DNA of 64,000 bases, taken from Lichina pygmaea. Lineage: Eukaryota; Ascomycota; Lichinomycetes; Lichinales; Lichinaceae. The notes beneath the pieces were generated by a model. It searched no databases. It was not told where the DNA came from and saw only the letters and a list, made by a program, of their open reading frames with translations. The DNA lies in the NCBI GenBank assembly GCA_963422465.1, contig OY730175.1, forward strand, positions 2,604,001 through 2,668,000, written 5' to 3'. Positions 36,750-48,626 of the stretch are shown in pieces. A program made the position numbers and the translations under genes. The first letter of the stretch is position 1, and the number at the start of each line of letters is the position of its first letter.

Positions 36750-39700
36750 GTAATTGGTAATTGGTATTCCTACTCTATTCTAGTGCTAGTTATCTAGACT
36801 ATGCTGGGTCAGCTATGAAAATTAAGCAAGGAAAACCCTAGGCCTGCTAGGGTGAAAAACCTCCTTCTGCAGTGCCTGGCCAGCACTATCCTGTTGAGAT
36901 GCTGTAGAACATGGGGAGTGGCTGGCTAGCAGCCAGCTTCCAGCTGCTCCTGAGCCCAGGAGAACTGGGGGAGAATGCCTTGTCAGAGGATCCACGCTGT
37001 GAGGGTGGTGGTGGGCTGTGGTCAGGATGTCAAAGCCTGGTAGTCAGTGGTGGCAGCTGCTAGATACAGGCTTCACCGTGCTTGGAGAAGGTGTGGACAG
37101 TCTAGAACCACGTGTTTGGCTGTCTCCCACGGTGCTCCGCAGCTGCACACCAGTGTGGGGAAGCCAGGCACCTGTTGCTTGCAGAGGAATGCCACCAGTC
37201 TGATCTTGCCTGTGCGGACCTGTGTCAGAATACTGCTCTGCGCCTTCGACAGGCTGGCGTGTAGCCGGAGGGCCGACCAGTACAGCATCTTGCTGGGCTT
37301 CCAGTTGTCTCTGCCTCCGGGGTCTGGGTCCAGTGTCTGTGTTGTTGGTGGGGGGCCTCCATGCAGTTGGTGCCAGCACTCCCAGCACCATTGCTCTGCC
37401 AGCTGGTATGCCTGCCAAACTGATCGTGGAAGGGGGGTGTTTGGCGTGGTGACAGCAGAGGACGGGGGTGGTCCATCAGACCACGGGGGGATGCCAAGCC
37501 TCGCCGTCAAGTCCTCCATGGTTCTTCGTGGCCACAGGGTTGTTTTGGCCCACTGTTGGCAGTGCTGGCCTGGAGTGACACCAGGGCAGCGCCGGTGGCC
37601 TTGCCTCAGGGCAAGCTGACACTGGATTCTGGCACAGGCCTCCTGGATCTCAGCTTGTACCCCGGAGGCCTCCATCCGGGCACACACCTGTAGCTGTAAA
37701 TGTGTGATGTGTGTGCGGAGAGGTGGGACTGCCACTTCGGCTTCCAGCTGTTGCTGGCTGGTTGCCTTGTAGCCGCCGGTGACTGTCTGGAGGCAGCCCT
37801 GTTGTTGACATTCCAGTGTGTCACCAATCCAGCAACAGTTTGCCAGCTGAAGGAGGCCCTCTGTAGGTGCCCAGATCATCACTCTGTAGGTGATGCCCGG
37901 GCGCACTACTGCACTGTAAATTAGCCATGCCTTAGCGAAGGTGGCTCCCCAGGTGGACCCCGCAGTCGTGGTGAGAGCGCGGCTCTGTTGCGCTGCCTTC
38001 TCTGCAGTGTGCTTGACATGGGGGCCCCAGCAGAGCTTTGAGTCCAGGAGGACCCCGAGGATCCAGACAGATTGCTGCGGCTCCTTGTCAATACCCTCCA
38101 GGTTGACTCCTGCCGCCATGTTGAACCACTTCGGGGATCGGGTCAGGTGCATGAGTTTGTATTTGTGTGGAGTGAAAGTGGCCCCATGGCGGCGTGCCCA
38201 CATCATGCAGCCACGGTGTACCCGCTCCAGTGCCCTGCAATTGCTCTCTGTGTCCTTGCTGACCACCAGGATGTTGATGTTGTCCACAAACCCGATGCCC
38301 GACACCTTCCCGGTGCTGCGCGCGCAGAAGTTCACTAGATCCTTGTTAAAGAACAGGAACAGAATGGGGGAGACGGGGGACCCCTGTGGGATGCCCGTGG
38401 ATACCCGTCGGGTGGCGCTTTGCCACTGGCCTAGCACCAGTGATGTCTGTCGCTCTGTGAGGAAGCTTGTTGTCCACTGGAGGAGAGCTGACAGAACACC
38501 GTTGCGGCGAAGGTTGTGCAGCAGCCGATTGTGCAACATGTTGGGGAACGCTGCGGCCATGTCAAGGCTGAGGAGGGTGGCCACCTTATCGTGGCCCTGC
38601 CCCCAGGTGGTGTGGACCTGCTCTGTCAGTAGCTCCAGTGCCGTAGTGGTGTCGCACTGTCAACAGCACCCATGCTGAGCGGCGGGGAGGAGTTTGTGCT
38701 TCTCGGCGATGTAGCGAAGTCGTTGCACAACAATCGTCTCCAGGGCTTTGCCAAGAGTGTTGAGGAGAGCAATAGGGTGCCACGCCTTTGGCCACAGTTG
38801 AGCTATGCCAAGGCATAGTGCAGAGTTGACATCCCATGCAGGGTCTCTGCCACGCTTCCCCGCAGTCCTGAGGCCTTTTGCGCTCCACCGTGTACGCTCA
38901 CCCCTAGGTCCTGCTTCGGAGCGCCAGGTTGCCAGCCCGGAGCCCACACTCCAACTGTAGTTTGCTCCTTGAGCCTGTCATTTGCAGCCTGAGCCTGCAC
39001 TCTGTACAGACCGGCATGCACTTCTGTCCTCTTGGGCCATATAGACAGTCTCGAAGTAGGCCCAGACCCTACTGCCGTCACTGCCATTATATGCCACGCC
39101 CCGCAGCTCTAGCTGTTTCACGTTACCTCTGTAGATCTCTTGTACAGAGGCCGACCATGCCTTGCAGGCTCTACGGACCCTGCAGGCCATGCCAGCACCT
39201 GCAGGACCGCCTTTCCAGCCCACTAACCAAGTAGGGAGGAGTCTCAATCTGCCCGCTGTCGCCTGTGGGGCCCCGGTTGTACGTGGTGACCCACCGGAGA
39301 ACCTCCGAACAGAGAACCTCTGAACAGAGAATCTCCAGTGCCCCGGCCCTGGTCCGCAGGCAGTCTGAAGGGAACCCGTGGCAAGGCCTTAGGCAAAACC
39401 ATCAAGCCAGCACTTTGGCTATCACACGGCCCTTAGGCACTGGAGCGGCGGGCTTCCTCCGGGCTGCCTGCTCGCCTTCTTGAACACGTATTCCCCGTTC
39501 GATTAACAATGCCACGGTGCAGATATCACTCCCCTCCTAGAACAAGATCCTCGATGCATTAGCTGCTAGAGACTCTGCTAGAAGGGGGGTGTGCGATGAG
39601 AACTCCTCTCGACTACTCCAGAGGTGCCCTGTCGGATGCCTAGACTTCACACCCACCAGCTGCAGGGCTGGCTTCGGGCCGTAGCGTACACGGTAGACAT

Positions 39701-39945
39701 CCGTCGGGTGGTTTTCATAACCAGTTTGGTCGCAGTCCTCTGTTCTGCTGATGTTGCTTCACGGGGGCGTCCAGGGTGCCTGCGCGACACCTCCGGGGGC
39801 CCGTCGCTCCACGGGCACCAGCAGCTCGACCGGTGACTCAATTAGCTCTCGGTGCAGCGACTACAAGCAGCTTGGGAGACTGCCTGCCATCGCTGCCCCG
39901 AGGTTCCCAGCCTGCACCGCGTGGAGGTTTGAGTCGTCGCAGGCC
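36750..39945 (-). mobile_element. 5'-truncated Tad-like LINE (partial endonuclease, reverse transcriptase, zinc knuckle)
   Basis: It is flanked by a 16-bp duplication, GTGGCATGTGGGATAG, at 36734-36749 and 39946-39961, which fixes both ends. Reading on the minus strand it starts inside the endonuclease domain (DSNLH, at about 39930), so it is 5'-truncated and lacks ORF1. Reverse transcriptase follows, with WHPIALLNTLGKALE, LLSLDMAAAFPN and GIPQGSPVSPILFLFFNKDL. The catalytic box is GFVDNINIL where GFVDD is expected. A C-terminal knuckle, CSCGAPWETAKHVVLDC, ends near 37110. The frame is broken by several stops and shifts (for example a TGA after QHGCC near 38658). The 3' end has a short AT-rich UTR and a repeated TACCAAT tail. 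The 3' UTR resembles that of the LINE at 20666, suggesting one family. Confidence 0.85.
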
Positions 39946-39961
39946 GTGGCATGTGGGATAG

Positions 39962-40877
39962 TATATATGAAAGTGGCTGACTAGTTGCTTGGTTGTTATT
40001 GTTGTTATTATCATCACAAGAAAGATGAAGAAAGAAGAAAGAGAAGAAGAAGAAGAATGAACAAGCAGAAGAGGTATGAGAAGAAATGTGAGAAAAGAAA
40101 AAGAAATAGGTTGGGAGACACTTGTTGGTTTTTTGAGTACAGAGTATTGATAGTGCATGGCTTTATATCTTAGTGGCTGTTCCAGTGTGGACAGGAAGAG
40201 ATCTTGCTTGTTGTACTCTGTAGGGTGAAGAGATATACCTTGCTGTTGCAGAGTGAAGAGTGGAAATAATGATTCAAGGTTACTTGACAGTTGCTCCCTG
40301 GTACAGCTTGCTCAGTGGAGTGTCTTGCTCAGTGCAGTGTCATGAGGATAGCAATCATTGATAGTACTCTTGTACAGTAGACAAGTAGGATGATAGATGT
40401 CATCATCATAGGTGAGAGTTAAGAGGGGTGATACACAGATGTAGAACACCAGCGGAGAAAGGGAGGTGCAGGCACGTGAATCGACACCCACGACAAGAAG
40501 AATCTTATATTTTTTTCATGGGAGGGGGGGAGGGGGGAAGGGGACAAACCCACGACAGAGGGAGGAGATAAAAAAAAGAAAAAGAGAAGAAAATTGATCA
40601 CTAAAGACCGCGCTGCTGTGACCTAGGAGCCACAGCCCCGATCGACAGTCGCAGACCAAATGAGAAAAACGGGACGAGAGAAATTATAATCCAAATGATC
40701 CGAGAAGAGACATCAAAAGTCAGTGGAAATCCGCCGTGTCATGATGATGCGCCCAGAGACGCCAGACCTCGATCATACCCTCCCGATTGCTTCCTGTTCC
40801 CACCACCGCCTTGGACGTCGCCCTGCCCAAAAAGCACTGGTCTGACCCGTGACCAGATGGATGGCGAGATGTCGCCG
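39962..40877. other. Intergenic with purine-rich tract
   Basis: A GA-rich low-complexity tract spans about 40018-40112, and further A/G runs occur at about 40515-40600. The last part is the OPY2 3' flank. No gene recognised. Confidence 0.5.
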
Positions 40878-41257
40878 CTATGGCGTCCGCACGGCGTTGG
40901 CGTCGCTGAACGGGCTCGGCTCACGATTGCTCGACCCGGGTGCGCCGTGGCCCGCCCCTCGAGCGGCTCGCCGTGCCGCCTCTTCGATGACCTCGCTGAG
41001 GCTCCCCGAGCGCTGATGATTCACGATCTCGGGCGACACGCCGAGCCCGAGCCCGCTGGCGGTGGCGGTGACCGGACCGGACGGAGGCGCGTCTGGTGAC
41101 GAGGAGGCCGGCTCGGCCGTCGAAATGGCCTGGGCGTCGCTGAAGGGGGACCTCGGCATGACGGGCGTCTCCTCGATGACAGTCCGCGTCGACTCCCGCT
41201 GCTGCTGACGCACGATGCTCTTGCGAGCGCGGGCGCCCGGCTCGTCGTCGCCGTCGC

Positions 41258-41315
<58 letters not shown>

Positions 41316-42247
41316 CAGCGACAAGGTCTGGCCGTTCTTGGCCGCAGCCGCGGCGGCTGCGAGGTCAGGCCGTCGCGCGCGAGAGTGCTTCGAGGCGGCG
41401 CTGGTCGACGGGGTCAGCGCTGACGAGCGAACGTCGGCCCCCGCGGCGGTCGCCTGGTCGGACTTGTCGGAGCCGGCTGCGTGGTTCAAGCGCGCGACGC
41501 TCGACCTGGACGGCCGCCGCACGCTGACGGGCCTGGCCTGACCGGCGCGAGCGGCGCTCGCGGCGGCGGCGGCGCCGCTCAGGAAGGTCGAGCCGACAGA
41601 GAAGGCCGGGCTGGCCGGTCTTCGGCCTTCGAAGGGCGAGCTCGGCGAGAGCGGCGGCAGCACGGCGCCGAAGCCGCGTTGGCCGAATCGGCCGTAGTCG
41701 ACCGCCGGCATCGGCGGCGTCGGCGCGCGGCCGTCGTCCGGGCCGGACTGTCCGGTCGGCCTGCCATTGACGCTGACGACGGCGGCCTTGCCGCGGATGA
41801 CGGTCTGGGCCGGCACCGGGTCGACGACGGCGTTGCTGCGGTAGATGGTGGTGGCGACGCTGCTGCGGCCGAAGCTCGGGGCCATGCTCTCGCGGTTGAA
41901 GGTCGTCGCCGTGTCGCTGAGGCCCGAGTAGGTCGAGTCGCGCAGCTCGGGCATGAAGAAGTGCTGGTCGCGATGGTGGTGAGGCGTCGACGCGGGCGTC
42001 GTCGCGGTCGAGGGGATGGGCAGCGGCGGCACGGGCGGGACCAGAAGGCCGGGGGTTGAGGATTGGTTGGTGATGCCGGGGATGTAGGCGATCTGGATGA
42101 CGTTCGAGGCGCGGGTCGAGATGCTGGAGACGGCGGAGCGGGCGGCGTGCGACGACGCCGAAACGCGGTCGTGGGGCAGCATCGTCGACCGGTCGGTCTT
42201 CTCGCCGCCACCGCCGCTGCCGCCGCCGTCCACGCCGTCGGTCCAGG

Positions 42248-42284
<37 letters not shown>

Positions 42285-42710
42285 CACGTCCTCGTCGCGC
42301 TGCTGGCGGCGTGGCTTGACGTAGAAGCGCCAGATCAGCCATGTGACGACGGCGATGAAGATCATGCCGCCTATGACTCCGCCGGCGATGGCGCCGATGT
42401 CGCGGCCCTTCTTCGAGCCAGAGCCGGCGCCGGCAGCCAGGGGCCCCGACTCCTCATCGCCGTCGATGCAGGACGTCGACGCACACTTTTCGCACGACTG
42501 GACCTTGATGGAGCAGATCTGACCCGACGGACACGACGGACACGACGGCGTCACGTTCTCGGGGCATCGGACGCATCGCCGGAACAGTTTGCGGATGACC
42601 GCCTCGGCGTCTGTCGCCGTGCGCCGAATCGACCGGTCAGCCAGTGGGCGATCGTGGCCGCTGCGAGGAAGACGGGCTCGGGGTCACTCACCTTGGCTCT
42701 GGACGGTCAT
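40878..42710 (-). CDS. OPY2: OPY2-like membrane anchor of the HOG/Ste50 signalling pathway
   Basis: Exon 1 is 42710-42692 (MTVQSQ) and exon 2 is 42610-40878, split by an 81-nt intron (GTGAGT, branch CTGAC, GACAG), giving 583 residues. The N-terminal Opy2 domain has eight Cys at 19, 22, 30, 33, 39, 46, 49 and 54 (RRCVRCPENV, CPSCPSGQICS, CEKCASTSC). A Gly/Ser linker leads to one transmembrane segment, about 78-104 (IGAIAGGVIGGMIFIAVVTW). The cytosolic tail is long and low-complexity, with two Asp tracts, Ser/Pro-rich stretches and a conserved-looking SLSEVIEEAARRA near the C-terminus. In yeast, Opy2 recruits the Ste50-Ste11 complex to the membrane during osmotic stress. The small first exon is inferred. 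It splices in frame and gives a short N-terminus like known fungal OPY2 proteins. Confidence 0.9.
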
Positions 42711-45700
42711 GGCTGCTGGAGTACAGCCCCAAGTGGGATAGATGCGACGGGGGAGGCTCGAACCGAATAGCGGCGGGGAAAGCGACGGTCGACCTCGTTC
42801 CTTTCGTGTACGGCAAGATGACGGGCGATCACTCGAAGTGGCTGAAATGGTCGGGTCGAGAACGATCAACGAACGACAGGTGAAGATTTTCCAACGAGAG
42901 AGTCGCCGTCGAGCTCAACGAGGATCAGAGTCGACGGGAAGACGGACAGGCGGCCTGACAGCGATGAAGGTAGCCACGCAACATCGCTCTCTAGCAATCC
43001 ATGCCGGACAGGACCGTCGCCGTCGTCGATATCTAGAACCGAGCAACGGGGGCAGTCCAAAGCGAAGAGCGATCGGCGATCCGTGATGCGTATGCAGTGG
43101 CCAGGCTCGAAGACAATGATGGTGCTACTGGTGCTGGTGCTGCTGGAGTTGAAGCCGACGACGACGATGACGACGCCGACGGAGGAGCGACGGAGGGATG
43201 GTCAACGAATGAGGGTCGACGAGGCGGTGAGCGGGAGCGCTGGATCGCCGCCGATTCCTGTTCCTGACGGCTGCTCGCTGCGTCTGTCCGTCTGGTTCGC
43301 TGGCCTTGGGGGAGGGGGGGGGGGGGGGGGCGCTCAAGCTTGAAGCCGTCCTTGGTTGGCCGATTAATTAACGAACGGACAGAGGAAGGAGGGTGGTGGG
43401 ACCGACTGAGAGCGAGACGGACGAGCGGCTTAATCCTTGCGGTATCCAGCACGGCCTGCTGCGCTGCTTGCCGTTACGGGTAGCCTAGCGTCCCATCACC
43501 CGTATGAGCGCGGCGAGGTACTACTGTAAGGTAGGGTGAAGGAGCCTAACTTAGGGGCATCAAGCACCTCGACCGTAGGCTACAATAAGCCGGGGACGAG
43601 GGTCCGGCCGCCAGTGGTCGCCAAAGCCGGATCAAAAGTTCGGCAGCGTTACGAGCACGGCAGCGGCAAAGGGGAAAAGAAAGAGCGTTCGAGCTCGGTC
43701 TGACGAGAATAGCGGGAACACTAACGGTTAGCGCTATGCGGGAAAGCGGGCGAAGGGGGGTTTATGCTGCATGGCGAGACAGGGGCAGAGAGGCGCTGAG
43801 GGGGTATGGTTGGGGGGCTATTGGATCCGTTCATGCAATCCGAATGAGCTAAGCACCGTGATCGTTTACGAGGCCATATATCGTTGGATTTCGTGGATCT
43901 CTGAAGAGGCTGAGGTTCTAGCCAGGCCGGGCCATCAAGACCCGACCCAGTGCCGCCGTTCGACAAAGATCGGTCAGCTCGTCGCCCCGTCTGCCTGTTT
44001 GGGTCCAGCCCTCGGTCTTCCCGAGATTACCAGCTGCGACAGAGCTGGCCAATCGTCGCCCGGATCCAGCACTACTTGCAGTCTGCCGAGTGGCCGGCGC
44101 AGTGCGAAGTACTCGTGATGTCGAGGTGGAGTGGCTCGATTCGCCGAAAGGCTGGGTTGTGGCTTGTTCTCCGCCTCGTCAAATGTCATGAGCCTTGCGT
44201 GCGGAGTACGAGTAGTCGACTTCAACGTGCCGACGGGCGGTGAGGTTAATTATACAGTCCGCAGCACGTTTCTCGACGGCTACAGTGGGGTCACCCCAAC
44301 TAGCAGAACCTCCAAACAAGTGAGAGTACGGAAGTACTTAAAATGTATTCTGAAGGTCAGAAGAAACTCTCCCCATCTGTAGTCTGCTTTTCTTCTTGTT
44401 CGTCTTTGGAAACAGATCTGTACGTACAGTAACGTACCGGTACCTACGGTACGGTACTTGACAGGAAGTACTCCGTACGTATGTACGGAGTACTCTGTAC
44501 TACGTACTTTTGTACGAATTACTCCTATCAATCTCTTCCTTCTCCTACACCACAAGGTGGTTGACGGAAGTCATTTTGGACTACAGTACGGAGTACAGTA
44601 GTTACTACTACTGGAAGAGGCAGTTGTGCGGAGGTGGGCACAAAGCAGTTGACTGAGCCACGGCACAGCAACCAAAGTCACCAACGAGCATCAATATACA
44701 GACCTGAGGGATTTCGTCGAGCCATTAAAGTAACCATGAGTGGCTGTTTTTCAACCTTTAGATACTGAGCTTCTAAGGTATAAGATACTCGACGACCTGG
44801 ATCATCGTTGTCAGATCTCTATGAATCTGCTGGAACGTCCCTCGTTGATAGGACGAGAGTTGTGTTCACAGCTCACATCTGATCTGTTGATCTGTTGCGC
44901 CCTAAAGTTGATTGATTTATCGAGTGGGTCGGCTCCCTCAACCCCAACGTCGGCCTTTGCTTGACGGGTGTTTCTCGAACAACTCCGACAACACTTCTCT
45001 TGGAGGCACCATGGCCTATGTGGGCACAGTCACAGTGGTGCAAAGAGACAACTTTTATTCTCGAGTCGAAGAAAGGAAAGCTGCTGCCAGCAAGACGATG
45101 ACGCCTGCATGAAAGGTCAAGGCAATGGCGAGAATCCCAACCAGCCTCTACGCCATCCCGTCAACAGATACCATCTCCACCGCACAATCCCTACAACCTA
45201 TTGAGTGTATCAAGAACCCACCACCTTCGCACAGATGAAAGCAAAACAACAGCCGCCAAGTGGCTCGGCTATAGGGAAGTAGTACGTATGTACTGGCTCC
45301 GAGGAAGAAGATGGGAATGGGCTGCTCTACGTAGGTACTGTCAATTTGGCAAAGCGAGTTGGAAATGTTAGGCAAATAGGCTTACTATCATAGTTGAGGC
45401 TAACTTTGTGGTACAAATAGGACTGCTCTCTCTACCGCTCGTGATATCGTCTTGCTCGTCAATCGCATCAAACACACTCACTACCTGTACGGTACTGGCC
45501 GAAGCTGAGAAGCTGGTGGGATCGCACCGCACCGCGCCCACACCGAACCATGCTGTGAGCTGGCTCGTCCTACATGCCAACAGCGTACCACCCGCGACCC
45601 GACAGACAGACCGTGAAGATGGCGCTCCGTCGTTTCATAGCCAGACTGCCCAGAGACACTGACTGGCCTATATCGGAGTACTGCCAAAGATTCAGTCGTC

Positions 45701-45799
45701 ACTGAAAAGTACTGTCAGAGCCTCCACGGGTCGTTTCCCGAATGAGGTTTTTTACGGCTGCAGTACGAAAGAGACAATGGACCTGCTAGCCGATGGCGC
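42711..45799. other. OPY2 upstream and intergenic region
   Basis: 42711 to about 43450 is probably the OPY2 promoter/5' UTR; it holds GAC/CTG-type triplet runs and a 17-bp G run at 43314-43330. From 43450 to 45799 I see no convincing gene. GTAC-rich palindromes cluster at 44320-44600. Open frames here are short and random-looking. Confidence 0.55.
44468..44493. repeat. Perfect 11-bp inverted repeat, 4-nt loop (GTAC-type hairpin)
   Basis: GTACTCCGTAC at 44468-44478 and its exact inverse GTACGGAGTAC at 44483-44493 flank GTAT. It is the clearest stem-loop among the GTAC-rich palindromes of the window. Neighbouring sequence at 44419-44455 contains further ACGTAC/GGTACC motifs. Confidence 0.7.
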
Positions 45800-46340
45800 G
45801 GGACGTGACGACGCCCAAAGCAAGCGAATAGAGGCGAGTGAAGCAATCGCTTGCGCAGCCATGAAAATGAAAGCTTAGTACGACAGGTATCACAAGCCAC
45901 CCTTCCTTAAGGCTGGCGACACGGTCTGCATACGCCTACGTTGAGGATATAACCCTTCTAGCGTGGATCATCGCGAGCTGGGGCCCCGGTTTGCTGGCCT
46001 GGTCGAGGTCTTACCCCACGTCGGAAAATTGTCCTACCTCTTGGAGGTACCTCCAACTTGGCAAAACCGTCCGGCTGTCTCCATTGCTCGCCCAGAGTCG
46101 GCCTCAGCTAAGAAGACAACCCCTACACCAGGCCTAAGCTGGGCCACCCAGGTCCAGTGGAAGTGGACTGACGTAGTCAGGAAGATGAGCCGCATGCGAA
46201 CAGTCTCTACAAGATCAAACACCTCGTCGAGGAGAGGGTTTCACAGGGTAAAGTGCAGTACCTATTGTGTCGGGAGAGCCATGAGAAGCTCCGCGCAGGG
46301 CAGGTACGAAAGCCAACATGAGTGGCATGAGTGGGTACTA
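45800..46340 (+). mobile_element. Ty3/gypsy (chromovirus-like) relic: integrase C-terminus and chromodomain-like part
   Basis: Broken coding remnant. The sequence around 45880-46080 resembles the conserved C-terminal (GPY/F-type) part of gypsy integrases, and about 46190-46270 resembles the start of a chromodomain. It has at least three breaks and no reverse transcriptase alongside. With the LTR-like sequence at 46609 it is probably the 3' end of an old chromovirus. Old by appearance. Confidence 0.65.
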
Positions 46341-46608
46341 ACCTTGCTGCTTCGCCTACACCTCTGCTCTTACTATGTTCTACTCTTGAGGGTGCCGATC
46401 GGCTCTGCATGAATGCCACTTCAAGCTGCGTTCGTCGATGAGTTCTTGAATAATTACACCACATCTTATCAAGAGTGTCTTTATGACAGGACCAAAGTTA
46501 CAAGTACAATAGCTGTTTTTCTCGTGTAGATGATGGATGAGATGTTTCAGTTCCAGACCTCCTGAGCGATACTTGGTGGAGCTACTCAAAATGTTGTCAA
46601 GAAAGCCA

Positions 46609-46838
46609 TGTTAAGCTGGTACCCATGAGGTTGAGCTGGTCCGCACCCCCAGAGTAGCACACAGTAAGTGGCGCCAGTGAAGTGACGTGGTCAGCAGGAG
46701 AAGGAGCAGAGACGGACAGAGACCTATATAAGTAGCTAGGCAGTCTCTCTTGAGGATCAGACTCACTACATCGTCATCTCTCGGTGTTCGCTCAGTCAAA
46801 CAAGGCGGCCCCCAACAGAGGCTTATTGAACCCTAACA
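46609..46838 (+). repeat. Possible 3' LTR of the gypsy relic
   Basis: Begins TGTTAAGC and ends CCCTAACA (TGTTA/TAACA inverted ends). It contains a TATA-like CTATATAAGTAG at about 46721-46732. It lies 270 bp beyond the integrase relic in the right order. No partner LTR and no target duplication were found, so the boundaries are inferred. Confidence 0.45.
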
Positions 46839-48176
46839 CGGTCATCAGTTTCAGCAATTGTCACTTGTATCAAACACACTACCAGGTGGTGATAGGACTG
46901 ACTAGCTCACGATAGTAGGCAGGACAGCTGACACGGCCATCTGGCAGTCACGGCTCAGAGATGACTTGTCACGTGGCCTCGGAAGAGGGGAGCAAGCACA
47001 TGGGTCTTCAGATGCTCGTCCACTACAGGCCAGGGAGACTTGATAGTCATGATTTCTTTGACGACTCTGCAGCTTATGAGCAGTGTCACGCCAACATTAT
47101 CTCTGCTATAGCCCTCATATGAGTTCAAGTGCGACTTTGAGCGCGGGTTGAAGTGCAAGTTTTCGAGAGTGTCAATCGGTACAATGTACTTTTTCCTGTC
47201 GCCGATACCGTACGTACGTACGTACATCTGAGCAATACAAACATCACTATCCCGTAGGAGATCTGTGGCACCTCTTTTGCCGTAGATGACAGAGTGGTGG
47301 TGGGCCAGTGGGAGAGTACCAGATCAATTTGGCTGGGAAAGTCCACGTTGAGTTGGGCCGACTGACCGACGTGGATGCAAGGAAGCGGCGCGGTTCAATA
47401 AGTCTTACTGCTTAGGATTTCGCACTGTCAAGTGCGAGGTACGTAACGTACGAGGCGGCCGCCATAGTATATAAATAGCTGAACCTGCCGGCCCGCCGCT
47501 CCGCGGTTTGGCCGGTCGATGCGCTACTACGACGCCGCGGGCCTGTGCTACCGGAGACCGAGGTCGAATTAGGATGGACGTGTGGCTGAGCGCTGTTTTT
47601 GGGCCAAGGCTTACATACGTACTACGTACTACGTACTTCTACATACTGTACGTACAGTAGTAAGGCTGACGCTGCGGCTGACATAATCCCATCAAGCGCC
47701 TGCTGTTTCAGAGGCTTAATTGATATTAATCGTCCCAAGACGGGTATATTAGCTCGCAGTATCCGGCGTGGCGACGGCGAAATTGATTTTCAACGTCGCG
47801 AACGTCCACCGAAGCCGTTTGTTTGACGATCGGATTCTTTTCAATCTTCCATTCCATCTCTTCCCGCCTCTGGGTTCGACTGAATCACACCGGTCGACGC
47901 CTCAAGATATCTCACCCGAATTCTTCAGTTCCGACCGTCTTTTCCCATACTGTACTCAATCCTCGGACCGTCGTCTCCATTCCTCCATCTTCGTGTTTTT
48001 TTTTGTAAAAAAAATTTCCCGAGTGGGAAGTCGGCCCATCCCCCTTTCTCGCCTAAAGTCGGCCCCTTCGGTCCTCCTGCGAAGCGTAATCCCTCGGTCT
48101 TACCTTCACAGCGACAACGGCCGAACGAGTCGGCGTCCCTTCCGGGTAAACCCTTCGACTTTCTTTCGTTTCTTCG

Positions 48177-48220
<44 letters not shown>

Positions 48221-48626
48221 GGCTCGCGCGTCTTCGTCCAGACTGCTGGACTCGCGTCGTCGAACGATCCCCTTCGCCTCCGGAGTCGTTCGCAGCCTCC
48301 CAGTCACTTGCTCCGTACTCCGTACCGGTTCATGGTCGCGTCGGAATCAGGTTAGGCTCTTACTTAGGAGATCGGCCCTGGAGGTTGCTTGCATTCCGCG
48401 CTATCAAATCCGAAACGTCGAACCTGCTCGGCCAACCCGGCATCGTTACCACGACGGAACAGACACGTCCGACTGGCCTGCATCTCCAAACGAAGCCCTG
48501 CTCACTCTTTGCGGAGGTGTTGAGGTAGAACATACAGCAACGCGAACGCATATCCACCCTGCCGTTGCACGCGCCGCCGTCATCGTCGTCATCGTCGAGC
48601 CTCGTCCGAGACCAGCCTGATTCAAG
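46839..48626. other. Intergenic region and chitin synthase 5' flank
   Basis: It contains ACGTAC palindromes (47208-47226, 47605-47660) and a good TATA-like TATATAAATAG at about 47468-47478. A (GTC)n tract of about 14 units occurs at 48179-48220, probably in the long 5' leader of the chitin synthase gene. No separate gene recognised. Confidence 0.5.

Noticed and set aside
48053-48307. Poly-Thr minus frame at the GTC tract
   Set aside because: Product of a trinucleotide repeat, not a gene.
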